A stretch of 64,000 bases of DNA from positions 494,093-558,092 of the forward strand of contig CAYNTO010000001.1 in the NCBI GenBank assembly GCA_964400355.1. Direction: 5' to 3'. The translations under genes were made by a program, and so were the position numbers. The DNA is from JACKAL01 sp964400355. Lineage in GTDB: Bacteria > Bdellovibrionota > Bdellovibrionia > Bdellovibrionales > JAGQZY01. The notes under the pieces were generated by a model. That model was not told the origin of the DNA. It worked only from the letters and a program-made list of their open reading frames with translations, and made no database searches. Positions 8,732 to 17,946 of the stretch are shown here, piece by piece; the first letter of the stretch is position 1; every line of letters starts with the position of its first letter.

Positions 8732-8859
8732 AACAAGTGCTTCCTCAAACTTCCTTCGAATCTGGATTTTCGTCGTGCTTAATAAATAGATAGTTGTTTG
8801 ATTTCAATAGGTTATATTGGTCGTGCTTGCTTATTATTACTGCAGAAATTCACCGCGCC

Positions 8860-8967
8860 CTTTCATTTTGAGGGGCATTTACGGGGAGCGGCCTTCCAGG
8901 CCTTGCCGCAGGGGAATACGCCGTCCGGGCGCTGCGGAATCCCCTCCAATGCCCCTCAAAATGAAAG
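8860..8967. repeat. Long inverted-repeat element A
   Basis: Perfect 20-bp arms (8860-8879 and 8948-8967, seed CTTTCATTTTGAGGGGCATT) enclose a GC-rich 68-bp spacer. On the minus strand the spacer contains CGGACGGCGTATTCCCC, which resembles CGGATGCGTTCCCC in element D. It lies about 130 bp upstream of the lexA operator, with no gene ending next to it. Apparent ORFs across it are by-products of the palindrome. Confidence 0.85.
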
Positions 8968-8971
8968 CGCG

Positions 8972-9284
8972 CTCTGCCACTTTGGAAAAGAAAAGACCAA
9001 CGCACACTACATCTCTCTTTAATGAACAAACACAAAATCCAAATATTTATCGAGGAGAAACAACTACGAGGCGAGAAAAGCAGTGAAACAAAAAGAGGGC
9101 GGAATCAGTTTAGCGCCTCCTGGTAAAGAACCCTTCCGGTTCGCTATGGTGTGGGGGATTGTCAATCTGAACCCGGTCTCCCTCCGAGGAAGCGCAGCGA
9201 CCCTCGCCCTTCGCCTCTCAAATACTACCAACGAAGGTGTAAAGGCAGTTATTGCAGTCTTAGACAATTCCAAATTTTCTAATA
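8972..9284. other. Intergenic stretch between elements A and B
   Basis: There is no well-supported gene here. A GTG-started frame at 9083-9304 (73 codons) has GAGG upstream, but it runs into the left arm of element B, its product resembles no family I know, and an equally long frame lies on the opposite strand. I see no tRNA or other structured RNA signature. Confidence 0.35.
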
Positions 9285-9399
9285 GCGGCTGCCTTGCTCA
9301 CTAAGGTTGGAGGGGACTCCTCAGCGCCAGGATGGCGGCAGCTCTGAGGGAGGCCATGGATGGCCGGTCCCAGCCAACCTTAGTGAGCAAGGCAGCCGC
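9285..9399. repeat. Long inverted-repeat element B
   Basis: Perfect 26-bp arms (9285-9310 and 9374-9399) flank a 63-bp spacer. Read away from the neighbouring minus-strand gene, the spacer contains GGACCGGCCATCCATGGCCT, nearly identical to GGACGGCCATCCATGGCCT in element C. The right arm ends 21 bp from the stop codon of the DUF721 gene. Confidence 0.9.
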
Positions 9400-9420
9400 G
9401 CCCTAGCACAAACCAAGGAG

Positions 9421-9729
9421 TTACTTATGAACAAGCTTAACGAATTTACACCAAGGCTCGCCCATGTGGTGGTTCACCTTCGTGCGAATCTCCTCGACAC
9501 GATAGCGAAGCTCGTGGAGCCACACAGAGCTCGTCACTTCGACGGTGAGGACTTTGTTTTGATAGTCGGTGGGGCGGGTGTATTTGCCAATGTCGGCGCC
9601 CACAACTTTACTCCACTGGCTCTCCAGCTTCCAGCGCTGAAAACCGGGCGCAAGCGGTGACTTGCTATTTTCAAATAGACCTTGTAGGACTGAGGCCACG
9701 TCTGCTGGTTTTTTAGACTTTCGTTGCAC
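9421..9729 (-). CDS. DUF721 / DciA-like protein
   Basis: A 102-residue protein matching the DUF721 family, with the central WSKVVGADIGKYTRP segment followed by LTVEVTSSVWLHELRYRVEEI, typical of the KH-like fold shared with DciA, the bacterial replicative helicase loader/operator. Its own role here is inferred from family only. The GTG start at 9729 is the only start in this frame before a stop, and it lacks a good ribosome binding site. Only 16 bp separate it from the divergent trmFO start, so its promoter must lie inside trmFO, or the mRNA is leaderless. Element B follows its stop codon. Confidence 0.75.
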   Translation of the reverse strand: MQRKSKKPADVASVLQGLFENSKSPLAPGFQRWKLESQWSKVVGADIGKYTRPTDYQNKVLTVEVTSSVWLHELRYRVEEIRTKVNHHMGEPWCKFVKLVHK

Positions 9730-9745
9730 AGAGGAGTTATAGCAT

Positions 9746-11104
9746 ATGCAAAATGGAGAACAAACAGTTCATGTTGTTGGTGCAGGGCTCGCGGGATCCG
9801 AGTGTGCCTATCAACTGGCAAAACAGGGCTTTAACGTTGTTCTCCACGAAATGCGCCCGCAGATTATGACGCCCGCACACAAAACTGCAAAGGCGGCGGA
9901 GCTGGTGTGTTCCAATTCGTTTGGCAGCCAGGCCGGTACATCGGCGCCGGGGCAACTCAAGTGGGAGGCGGAACTCCTGGGTTCGCTGATATTAAGAAGT
10001 GCACAGGAGAACAGTGTTCCTGCAGGGCAGGCGCTGGGGATTGATCGCGAACGGTTCTCGCAAGCAGTCACCGACGAACTCAAAAAAAATTCACGCATTC
10101 AATTTTCCGATCGCTGTATTTCGAGCATCGAAGATGTTCCGCGACCAGCAGTTATCGCCACTGGCCCACTCACTGCGGATGCACTCTCGAAATCCATTCA
10201 CGAACATTTCGGCAACGAACATTTGTACTTCTTTGATGCCATAGCACCTGTTATCGATGCGGACTCGATCGATATGACAAAAGCGTGGAAGCAAAGCCGT
10301 TGGGATAAAGGCGAAGCCGACTACATCAATTGCCCAATGAGTAAAGACCAATATTATGCGTTCATCGAAGAGGTCATCAAGGCCGAGAAAGTAGAGCCGA
10401 AAGAATTCGAAAAAAACACACCGTTCTTTGAGGGCTGTATGCCCATCGAGGAAATGGTTCGTCGTGGCCCCGAAACTTTGCGCTTTGGTCCGATGAAGCC
10501 GGTGGGTTTAACCAATCCGCACTCCACTGATCGGCCCTATGCTGTGATTCAACTGCGCATGGACAACAAAGAAGCCACGGCTTACAACATTGTCGGGTTT
10601 CAAACCAAAATGAAATACCCCGAACAGAAGCGCATTTTTAAAATGATTCCCGGTTTGGAAAATGCGGAGTTTTTAAAGCTTGGTAGCATTCATCGCAATA
10701 TGTATGTGCACACGCCTCGTGTGCTTAATAAAAACCTGTCGAGTAAAAAAGATCCACTATTGTTCTTCGCAGGCCAGATCACCGGTGTCGAAGGATATTT
10801 CGAATCGGCCTGTATTGGCATGCTAGTGGCGCGTTTCGTGGAGCAAGCGCTCAACAATGAACCACTAGATCTGCCTCCGCGAGCGTCGGCGTTGGGGAGC
10901 CTCATCACTGCAATCACCGAGGACAAAGAGGATTTCCAGCCTACCAACATCAACTTTGGACTTTTTCCAGCGATCGAAGAGCGCATGCCTAAAGATAAAA
11001 AGCGCGAACTCATTCTATCGCGCGCGCAAATGGCGTTCCTTAACTGGTTTCGTCCCAACAGCTTACTGTCTCTTGGTCTAGCTATGGAAGAACACCCGCA
11101 CTAA
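9746..11104 (+). CDS. trmFO: TrmFO, folate-dependent tRNA (uracil-54-C5)-methyltransferase
   Basis: This 452-residue flavoprotein makes ribothymidine at U54 of tRNA using 5,10-methylenetetrahydrofolate and FADH2. The FAD-binding GAGLAGSECAYQL motif is at residues 10-22. The AELVCSNSFGS segment with the catalytic Cys follows near residue 52, and the C-terminal FAGQITGVEGYFESA motif is intact. Length agrees with the family. The start is set by GAGGAG 9 bases upstream. It uses the same methylene-folate pool as the nearby thyA product. It is divergent from the DUF721 gene with almost no intergenic space. Confidence 0.96.
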   Translation: MQNGEQTVHVVGAGLAGSECAYQLAKQGFNVVLHEMRPQIMTPAHKTAKAAELVCSNSFGSQAGTSAPGQLKWEAELLGSLILRSAQENSVPAGQALGIDRERFSQAVTDELKKNSRIQFSDRCISSIEDVPRPAVIATGPLTADALSKSIHEHFGNEHLYFFDAIAPVIDADSIDMTKAWKQSRWDKGEADYINCPMSKDQYYAFIEEVIKAEKVEPKEFEKNTPFFEGCMPIEEMVRRGPETLRFGPMKPVGLTNPHSTDRPYAVIQLRMDNKEATAYNIVGFQTKMKYPEQKRIFKMIPGLENAEFLKLGSIHRNMYVHTPRVLNKNLSSKKDPLLFFAGQITGVEGYFESACIGMLVARFVEQALNNEPLDLPPRASALGSLITAITEDKEDFQPTNINFGLFPAIEERMPKDKKRELILSRAQMAFLNWFRPNSLLSLGLAMEEHPH

Positions 11105-11462
11105 AAAAGCGGGATACTGTGAAAGCCGCGCTGGCTTTGAGTTTGGACGATAGCCTTGTCGCTTCAGTTCCGGTATCGAAAAGATTTAGCAAAACCCTCG
11201 GCTTAAGTTTTACTGCGCGCAATTTTGTTACTACTAATTGGTCTATTATCCGTATTCGCAAGCTGAATACTTCCAGCACTGTCTCAGAATGATACGAAAA
11301 TACCGGTTTCAGTCGGGTTTCTCATTTTTTTTATCAAAAGAAGACGTTTTTTGCTACACTGTATCCAATTGGTGCATCTTGGGGGCGTTCCACGGAAAAC
11401 TGGTCATTGGTGGGATTCATATATCCTTAAGTGTAGTCGATAGGATTAAAAACGAGGTAATC
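11105..11462. other. Intergenic region after trmFO
   Basis: A small AAAGCC/GGCTTT hairpin lies 16-33 bp after the trmFO stop. A GTG-started 57-codon frame (11119-11292) has no ribosome binding site and no recognisable product, so I do not call it. The last part must carry the promoter and leader for the next gene. An in-frame extension of that gene back to 11238 is open but reads as non-signal, non-conserved sequence. Confidence 0.35.
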
Positions 11463-13457
11463 ATGTATAAATTCATAGTGTCCGCTCTTCTTATGGCAAT
11501 GATGACAAGCACAGCGTTTGCTAAATCGTCTAAGAATTCCGCCGGCAAGGTCAATTACAACGCAATCAAAGTGAGCTTCGATGCGAAGTACTACTACCAG
11601 TTGAGCTACGCCAATCGCTTGAAGTATCTTCAAGAGATTCAAAGCTTAATGCTGATTGTGAATAAGGAAAAGGGCATTAAGGGCTCTGCATGGATTGATC
11701 TCTTGATCAACTCGGCCGAAGCCGCAGGTAAAACCTGCTTTAACGGTGGTCTCTCCTACACAGTGAGCGGAAAAGATTGTTTTCCACTTCCTGAAAGCAT
11801 GAACATTGATTCCTCATTAAGCTCGTGCGGTAGTGGCCAAACACGCTGTTCGTTGGCTTTTGGTTTGGGTGCGAACAACCAAGCGTTGTGCTATCCCACT
11901 GAGAAATTTAACTCTGCAACAACAATATGCGATGATGCCTCTAACACACAAAAATCACTGGAGCGTTTAAACGCGGAACTTACTAAGTGCGAAGGTATCG
12001 AAAATAGTCGTTGCTCCGCACTTCGTAAAGGAATCGAAACGGACACAAAGTCTATCGAAGCCGCTTGCAAAAACAGCAAGGCGTCCCATTGCGTAAAGAC
12101 AAAGAAAAAGATCGAAGGTCTCGGCAAACCAGGTTCAAGCGGTGAAGTTGTAAGAAATGACGACGGCTGCGCAGCTGCCGAAGCTTCTGTGTACCAGGAT
12201 CTTTTAGCTTCTAAACTTGGAACTGATAAGATCAATAAAAAATGGCTTAAAATGGTTTCTTTGTCATCGCAAGCTTGTCCGGGTTCGGGCAATTTGGAAC
12301 AGCAGCTTAAAAAATATGGAGCATGTACTCTTCCAGATTCATCCACGAACGTAGACGGCGATATCGCTGCTGACCAAGATCTCAATGATGCTATTTACAC
12401 GATTATGAATCCAGGGGTCAGATCTGGTAACACGCAAACATCCAACGCCTTCAAAAAGTATTTTGGTGTGAGTCCAACTGAATTCAAACAGGTGTTTTGC
12501 GGTTCCAATGACACCGGTGACTTCTACGAGGCGGTAAAAAAGCTCGGTGGAGTGCAAACAAGCGACAGTAAAGTTACCGACAGAAATATGTATGGTTTCT
12601 TGCTCAACGATAAGAAAGTATTTGATGCTCATCGTGGTTCAATGAATTCCTCTTTGAGAGATCAAATTGAGAAATTCTATGCGAATAAAACGAAATCAGA
12701 GCAACTGTATAACGACTGGCAAACATGTAGTAAAGCGGGTGCTTCTAGCTGCTCGGATGCGACTGCGAAAAGACAAGCGTATGAAAGCTTTTCCGCCGCA
12801 AATCCTACAAGTGCGCTCACGATGATCAATGCAATGTTCACAGAGAGAGATCCCAAGAAAGAAGCTTTCAATAACAGCCCAGCTTTTAAATCAGGCATGG
12901 GTTCTGGGTATGCGGCATTGAAAACTGCATACACTAAGGATATGGAGTTGAGAGATCCAAGTCTTGCAAACGGTGGCACTGCCGCCGACCGCGATCAGTT
13001 TAAGAAGTGTGTGGAGAACGCGATCAAAAAGACGGAAGATGGAAAGAACAACAAATACGAGAGCAACTACGCCAACAACGAACTTTATAACGATGGCAAG
13101 CGCAATAAGAATTGTACTCGTGAATTGATCGATGATCTTTCAAAACGTTCAAGCGATAGCAGTAAACTGTGGTTCCGTTATTCCAACGGAAACGACAGCG
13201 ATGTGCAAAACAACAAGTGCTACGTGTCTGACGGTAAAATCGTTCCTGCTGGTAAAAACGGCTTAAGCGGTTGTTCGAAAGCGGTCCTCGCCAAGCCACA
13301 AGCTGGGAAGGAACGCCACATTTGTATCGATCAAGTAGATGCGTATGGTAAACCTACAGGGGTGAACTACACCGCCTACGGCTTTAAGTGCCAAAACGCG
13401 ACGGGCATGCCGCCGGTCACCAATCCCGATCAGGCCGCAGACGCCATCATCAAGTAA
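11463..13457 (+). CDS. Secreted Cys-containing protein of unknown function
   Basis: The product of 664 residues starts with a clear Sec signal peptide (MYKFIVSALLMAMMTSTAFA). Its ATG at 11463 follows GAGG at 8 bases, which is why I reject the longer frame back to 11238. The mature protein is rich in Lys, Ser and Asn and has more than 20 Cys residues, several in C-x(5-8)-C pairs (TRCSLAFG, SRCSALRKG, SHCVKTKK), suggesting disulfide-bonded repeats in the periplasm or outside. I recognise no domain. The next gene is also a secreted, Cys- and low-complexity-rich protein, so the pair may act together. A strong terminator follows. Confidence 0.7.
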   Translation: MYKFIVSALLMAMMTSTAFAKSSKNSAGKVNYNAIKVSFDAKYYYQLSYANRLKYLQEIQSLMLIVNKEKGIKGSAWIDLLINSAEAAGKTCFNGGLSYTVSGKDCFPLPESMNIDSSLSSCGSGQTRCSLAFGLGANNQALCYPTEKFNSATTICDDASNTQKSLERLNAELTKCEGIENSRCSALRKGIETDTKSIEAACKNSKASHCVKTKKKIEGLGKPGSSGEVVRNDDGCAAAEASVYQDLLASKLGTDKINKKWLKMVSLSSQACPGSGNLEQQLKKYGACTLPDSSTNVDGDIAADQDLNDAIYTIMNPGVRSGNTQTSNAFKKYFGVSPTEFKQVFCGSNDTGDFYEAVKKLGGVQTSDSKVTDRNMYGFLLNDKKVFDAHRGSMNSSLRDQIEKFYANKTKSEQLYNDWQTCSKAGASSCSDATAKRQAYESFSAANPTSALTMINAMFTERDPKKEAFNNSPAFKSGMGSGYAALKTAYTKDMELRDPSLANGGTAADRDQFKKCVENAIKKTEDGKNNKYESNYANNELYNDGKRNKNCTRELIDDLSKRSSDSSKLWFRYSNGNDSDVQNNKCYVSDGKIVPAGKNGLSGCSKAVLAKPQAGKERHICIDQVDAYGKPTGVNYTAYGFKCQNATGMPPVTNPDQAADAIIK

Positions 13458-13465
13458 CACATCGA

Positions 13466-13493
13466 GGCTGTCTCACAACGAGACGGCCTTTTG
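13466..13493 (+). terminator. Rho-independent terminator
   Basis: Stem GGCTGTCTC (13466-13474) / GAGACGGCC (13480-13488) with one G-T pair and a 5-base loop, followed by TTTT. It lies 8 bp after the previous stop codon. Confidence 0.8.
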
Positions 13494-13558
13494 ATTCTTA
13501 GGCCTGCGTTGAGAGCGATTGTGATACAATGGCCGTGTATAACGAAGAGGGGTTTTCG

Positions 13559-14797
13559 GTGTTTGCCGCTATCATTTCCATGCTATTTTCATTCTCAGCT
13601 GCGCATGCGCAAATTTCCGGTCTTACGAGCACAAATTTTCCCATGGCGTGTGATGATCCCTATATAAAAGCAAAACGCTGCGTGCAGCAAAAAGGCGAGA
13701 ACCAGTGTCAATCAGAAGCGGCTGCATGCGTGCAAGGTTGCGTACCTCCCACCAATTGGACCTTCGAAGAAGTTAAACGTGCGAACCTGTACACCACTCA
13801 ATGTACGCCGTGGGCTGGAGCTGCGACTCCGGTCGATCCGGCACCCATCAAAGCATGTACAGACGCGGTGAGTGCGCTGAGGGCGTGTAAGAGTGATTGC
13901 GAAGGTGTTTACAATTCATGTGTATCTACGTGCCAGTCTTTACCCACTGCTGTGGAGCGGACCGAGGCGCTCAAAAAATGCAGCGCCAATAAACCTCCTG
14001 CAGAAAAAGTTCCAGTAGATCCCGCAGGTGAGGATGACAAACCCAAAGAACCTATTCCGCCAGTTACTGACGACGATCCTGCAGAGGATACCGTGGACCC
14101 GGAAGAGAATACGGGAGATCCGAACGTTATCAGCCAGCAGCCGGCACTTCAGGGCATAGGCAATACACCTTACGGTGATACGGACATCGGCAGCACCGAT
14201 GCGCGTGCTATTAATTTTGCAACGGGGCCTGGGCCTGAGCGCAATGGTTTTCAGTCATTGGGCAATGGTGCCGGCGTCAATCCCGCTTTCGCTGGAACAG
14301 GTCATAGCAATAACGCCGAGTTCGAAGGCGAAGTAATGTTGGGCGGTAAAGACAACAATCCTGTTGGCGCTAATGGCGGCGGTGGCGGTGGTGGGGGTCT
14401 ACCGATGTCTGCTGGCGGCGGCGGTGGTGGGGCTCCTCCGAATGGATCACCTGCGGCAGCAGGAAGACGCTCAGGCGGTGGCGCTTATCGCAATGCTGCT
14501 GGCGACTATTTGTCGCGGCACAGTCCTTTTAGTTATCAATCATCGGGTGCAGAACGTGCAGCTGCGGGTTCTTCAAAGCGCGGAGTTGCAACAAAAAAGA
14601 ATTATGGACCCAAGTACGTTAAAAAAGGAAACGATGGCAAAGATGCACTTCATCGTTTGTTTGGCGCGGGATTAACACCTGCGAGCCAACGTCGCAATCC
14701 TTACTCATGCGCGGGCTCTGTGTTTTGTCCCGTCGAAACGTTCTATAACAAAATCGAACGCTATCCCAATCACGAAATCAATCCGGATTCTTACTAA
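13559..14797 (+). CDS. Secreted Cys-, Pro- and Gly-rich protein
   Basis: The chosen GTG start at 13559 has GAAGAGGGG six bases upstream and begins a hydrophobic leader ending SFSAAHA. An ATG at 13529 in frame would add ten acidic/polar residues before it and has no ribosome binding site, but cannot be excluded. The mature part has an N-terminal Cys-rich helical section (about residues 30-150), an acidic Pro-rich linker (DDDPAEDTVDPEENTGDP), and then runs of six or more Gly around residues 270-300. The C-terminal tail has two Cys residues. This looks like a surface or secreted modular protein. No family is recognised. Confidence 0.65.
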   Translation: MFAAIISMLFSFSAAHAQISGLTSTNFPMACDDPYIKAKRCVQQKGENQCQSEAAACVQGCVPPTNWTFEEVKRANLYTTQCTPWAGAATPVDPAPIKACTDAVSALRACKSDCEGVYNSCVSTCQSLPTAVERTEALKKCSANKPPAEKVPVDPAGEDDKPKEPIPPVTDDDPAEDTVDPEENTGDPNVISQQPALQGIGNTPYGDTDIGSTDARAINFATGPGPERNGFQSLGNGAGVNPAFAGTGHSNNAEFEGEVMLGGKDNNPVGANGGGGGGGGLPMSAGGGGGGAPPNGSPAAAGRRSGGGAYRNAAGDYLSRHSPFSYQSSGAERAAAGSSKRGVATKKNYGPKYVKKGNDGKDALHRLFGAGLTPASQRRNPYSCAGSVFCPVETFYNKIERYPNHEINPDSY

Positions 14798-14812
14798 GTC
14801 CTATGGGTGAGG

Positions 14813-15295
14813 TTACTTCTTCACCCAAGTTTCAAATGAAAACTTGTAATCGCCCTCAACGTTTTCAACGGATTCGATGCATTCAAAGGCGTCTTTCCAT
14901 TCGGGGTAAAAAGCATCGCCCTCAATATTTTTGTGAATAATAGTGAGGTAGAGGCGATCTGTGAGTGCCAGCGTCTGACGGTAGATCTCGGCACCTCCCA
15001 CAATCATGATATCTCCATCTGTACTCACGCGACGGGCCTCTTTGAGGGCGCTCTCGATGCTGTCCACAACAATACAGTTGGGCGCGGAGTAAGACGTATC
15101 ACGGGTAATGACTATGTTTTGGCGCTTCGGTAAAGCACCGCCAGGGAGAGATTCAAATGTTTTACGACCCATCACAATGCACTTATTGAGGGTGAGGGCT
15201 TTAAAGTGTTTGAGGTCTGCAGAAATCTTCCACGGCAAATCACCGCGAACACCAATGGCACGGTTCTCACTGAGAGCCGTCACATGGGCAATCAC
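14813..15295 (-). CDS. folA: Dihydrofolate reductase
   Basis: This 160-residue protein reduces dihydrofolate to tetrahydrofolate with NADPH. Family motifs are in order: the N-terminal strand with ALSENRAIGVRGDLPWKI (Trp of the Met20 loop region), the acidic substrate-binding residue Asp in SADLKHFK, the VMGRKTFESL nucleotide-binding segment and the IMIVGGAEIY Gly-Gly motif. The GTG start overlaps the thyA stop by four bases (GTGA), so the two are translationally coupled. Its product regenerates the folate that ThyA oxidises. Confidence 0.95.
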   Translation of the reverse strand: MIAHVTALSENRAIGVRGDLPWKISADLKHFKALTLNKCIVMGRKTFESLPGGALPKRQNIVITRDTSYSAPNCIVVDSIESALKEARRVSTDGDIMIVGGAEIYRQTLALTDRLYLTIIHKNIEGDAFYPEWKDAFECIESVENVEGDYKFSFETWVKK

Positions 15296-16101
15296 ACAGA
15301 AACCTCAGCTGCGATTCGCGGGTGCGGGTTGTAATCGAGCAGGGTGAAATCTTCGTAAGTAAAATCAAAAATACTCTTCACCTTGGGATTGAGAATCATT
15401 TTTGGCGAGCGCTTGGGCTCGCGGCTCAGTTGTAGCTTGGCCTGATCCAAATGATTCAAATACAAATGGGCATCACCCATAGTGTGAATAAACTCATAAG
15501 GGCGTAAGCCACACGCTTGCGCCATCATGTGCGTGAGGAGGGCATAACTTGCAATATTAAATGGAACTCCTAAAAACACATCGGCGCTGCGCTGATAGAG
15601 CTGGCACGAGAGACCGCGGTCGGAAACATAAAACTGAAAGAACGCGTGGCACGGAGGCAATGCCATGTCTTCCACATCAGACGGGTTGAATGCCACGACC
15701 ATGTGCCGACGAGAATAAGGATTGTTGCGGATTTGCTCGACCACCGACGAGATCTGATCAATGGTGCGGCCATCGGGAGTTTTCCACGAGCGCCACTGGG
15801 CGCCGTAAACCGGGCCCAGATCGCCGTTTTCATCGGCCCATTCGTCCCAGATGCTAATGCCATTGTCGCGCAAATACTGCACGTTGGTGTCCCCTTTGAG
15901 AAACCACAGCAGTTCGTGAATGACCGATTTGAGATGTACTTTTTTAGTGGTGAGGAGTGGAAACCCCTCTTGCAAATTAAAGCGCAATTGATGGCCAAAC
16001 ACGCTCAATGTGCCCGTACCCGTACGGTCGGCACGTTTTTCGCCAAATTCCAATACGTGCTTCATAAGATTTAAATATTCTTGATCTAAAAAAGCGGCCA
16101 T
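15292..16101 (-). CDS. thyA: Thymidylate synthase
   Basis: The 269-residue enzyme converts dUMP to dTMP with methylenetetrahydrofolate, producing dihydrofolate for the adjacent folA product. The folate/dUMP-binding DRTGTGTLS segment is at residues 25-33. The catalytic Cys is at 151 in ALPPCHAF, followed by YQRSADVFLGVPFN, which contacts dUMP. I start at ATG 16101 with GGGGA upstream. The frame is open to 16233, but the extension is not family sequence. Together with folA it forms a standard two-gene operon. Confidence 0.96.
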   Translation of the reverse strand: MAAFLDQEYLNLMKHVLEFGEKRADRTGTGTLSVFGHQLRFNLQEGFPLLTTKKVHLKSVIHELLWFLKGDTNVQYLRDNGISIWDEWADENGDLGPVYGAQWRSWKTPDGRTIDQISSVVEQIRNNPYSRRHMVVAFNPSDVEDMALPPCHAFFQFYVSDRGLSCQLYQRSADVFLGVPFNIASYALLTHMMAQACGLRPYEFIHTMGDAHLYLNHLDQAKLQLSREPKRSPKMILNPKVKSIFDFTYEDFTLLDYNPHPRIAAEVSV

Positions 16102-16422
16102 AGTTTTCCCCGTTTCCCCCGAATCGAAGTTCATCCCGAACCGCAATTCTCTATCGAAAATAACTATGGCATGAGCAAAAATCCCAGTCATTAGGTTCTT
16201 CGGGAAACCTGGGAATTGGTCCTTAAAACGCAACGCATCTAGGGGCTAGAACCCGCGCTGGTGGTGAAAAGGCGGCCAATTCGTCGATAAGCCTGCTAAA
16301 AAATAAGCACGCTCCGTGGCCGCGCTGCTGGGCCATCGAGCTGTAAAATTCTGAGGCAGGGGTTGCTTTGCATCAATTGTGGGTTTGCCTCGCAATGGGC
16401 GCGCAGGTACTATGGGCGACTT
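16102..16422. other. Intergenic region between divergent thyA and HD-domain genes
   Basis: This 321-bp stretch must hold two divergent promoters. I see no supported gene and no strong inverted repeat. The frames that cross it are open extensions of the flanking genes. Confidence 0.35.
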
Positions 16423-17727
16423 ATGGAAATCAAAGATCCCGTTCACGGTACGATTGTGTTATCCAATGCGGAAACCAAGGTGATAGACTCACGCGCTTTT
16501 CAACGCCTGCGTTTGATCAAACAATTGGGATTTTCTGAATTCAGTTTTCCCGGAGCAACCCACAGCCGATACATTCATTCCTTAGGTGTATGTCACGTGT
16601 CGGGCTTGGCTTTTGAAGCCATTTTTAAAAATTACAAATTCTCCTCAGAGGCCACCCGCGCACGTTTCCGGCAAGTGATGCGACTGGCGGCAATGCTTCA
16701 TGATATCGGTCACGGTCCGTTGAGCCACGCCAGTGAAGAGGTGATGCCCAAGCTGTCCACTCTAAAAATCGATGCCTACAAAGCGCGTGAACCCAAGAAA
16801 GCGCTCGACGAGAAAGCCTCGCACGAGGACTACACGATCAAATTTCTCACGGATTCACATCTTACCGACATCTTAGTGGCGCAATTTCCCGACATCTCTC
16901 CGTATCACATCGCCTCACTGATTGATCGCCAGCTCGTAGTTAAAGACGACTTTTTTATAGATAATGGCTTAAACTTTAGAACCATCTTGAGCCAGATTGT
17001 CAGTTCCGAGATCGATGCCGATCGCATGGACTATCTGGAGCGCGATGCTTATTTTTGCGGGACAAACTACGGCCACGTTGAGATGAACTGGTTGCTCGCC
17101 AATTTTACTTATCATGTAAAAGACGACGAAGTGTTCTTGGCGCTCAACAAGCGTGCCCTCTACACTTTTGACGATTTTTTGATTTCTCGTCATCACATGT
17201 ATTTAATGATTTACTTTCATCACAAGAGCATCATTTACGAAGAGATGCTGTATCGCTATTTGACATCGCCAGATTGCACCTACGAACTGCCGTCGAATAT
17301 CGAAGACTACGAACGCTGCACGGATTATTCGCTCTATGAGCATTTGGCTCATTCACAAAACTATTGGGCGCAAAAAATCACGCGCCGTCAACCGCTCAAA
17401 GTTTTGTTCGAAAATCACGTTACGCACGACGATCCAAAAATCCAAAATTTAGCAACGCTGCTTAAATCTGCGGGAATCGATTTTATTGCCGCCAGTTCTC
17501 AAGCCCGCTTGTCCAAATACCACGGCACCATGGATGATTCTAAATCCATCGCGATCTATGTGATCGATGAGTACTCTCCCAATGAACAGCCGATCACGAT
17601 CGATCGCTGCACAGAGGTTTTCAAAATGTACGAGAAGGCCCGTCGTATTGAACGCATTTATGTTCCCAACGAAGTCCTCGATATTGCGAAAGCCATTCGC
17701 GAAAAAGTGTTTCAAAAAACGACGTAG
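16423..17727 (+). CDS. HD-domain phosphohydrolase (dGTPase-like)
   Basis: The 434-residue cytoplasmic protein belongs to the HD superfamily close to deoxynucleoside triphosphate triphosphohydrolases and B. subtilis YwfO. The N-terminus IKDPVHGTIVLS and RLRLIKQLGFSEFSFPGATHSRYIHSLGV are typical. The metal-binding His-Asp pair is in AAMLHDIGHGPLSH near residues 92-96, with the later Asp in SSEIDADRMDYLERD. Substrate in this organism is not known (a dNTP is likely). ATG 16423 is preceded by a poor ribosome binding site but matches where the family starts. It stands alone, upstream of the flagellar region. Confidence 0.88.
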   Translation: MEIKDPVHGTIVLSNAETKVIDSRAFQRLRLIKQLGFSEFSFPGATHSRYIHSLGVCHVSGLAFEAIFKNYKFSSEATRARFRQVMRLAAMLHDIGHGPLSHASEEVMPKLSTLKIDAYKAREPKKALDEKASHEDYTIKFLTDSHLTDILVAQFPDISPYHIASLIDRQLVVKDDFFIDNGLNFRTILSQIVSSEIDADRMDYLERDAYFCGTNYGHVEMNWLLANFTYHVKDDEVFLALNKRALYTFDDFLISRHHMYLMIYFHHKSIIYEEMLYRYLTSPDCTYELPSNIEDYERCTDYSLYEHLAHSQNYWAQKITRRQPLKVLFENHVTHDDPKIQNLATLLKSAGIDFIAASSQARLSKYHGTMDDSKSIAIYVIDEYSPNEQPITIDRCTEVFKMYEKARRIERIYVPNEVLDIAKAIREKVFQKTT

Positions 17728-17838
17728 TATTCCCAGTTTGGTATTTCCCGAGGCTTTTTAGGCACATACCGGACTGATACGGCGAAACATAATATTTGAA
17801 TATTCCTCATCTTTAATTGTCCCATTTGTATACTGGAC

Positions 17839-17865
17839 TAAAGTTCTGTCTCACCCCGCCGATAG
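17839..17865 (+). promoter_or_regulatory. Sigma-28 (FliA) promoter of flagellin 1
   Basis: TAAA (17839-17842), 15-base spacer, GCCGATAG (17858-17865): an almost exact match to the sigma-28 consensus TAAA-N15-GCCGATAA. It lies about 80 bp before the flagellin start, so flagellin 1 is a late flagellar gene. Confidence 0.9.
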
Positions 17866-17946
17866 TCTAGGTATGATCGAGTCGTAGGATGCGACACCTG
17901 AACGTCAAAGGCGCCAAGAGAGGCACGGTCCAAACAGGAGGCAAAT

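Noticed and set aside
8798..9304. ORFs 8798-9022, 8817-9086 and 9083-9304
   Set aside because: They read through elements A and B or into their arms, with no family resemblance and equal frames on the other strand.
11238..11462. N-terminal extension of the secreted protein from 11238
   Set aside because: The signal peptide begins at 11463, with a good ribosome binding site.
16102..16233. Upstream extension of thyA to 16233
   Set aside because: The extra 44 codons do not match thymidylate synthase, and the ribosome binding site fits 16101.
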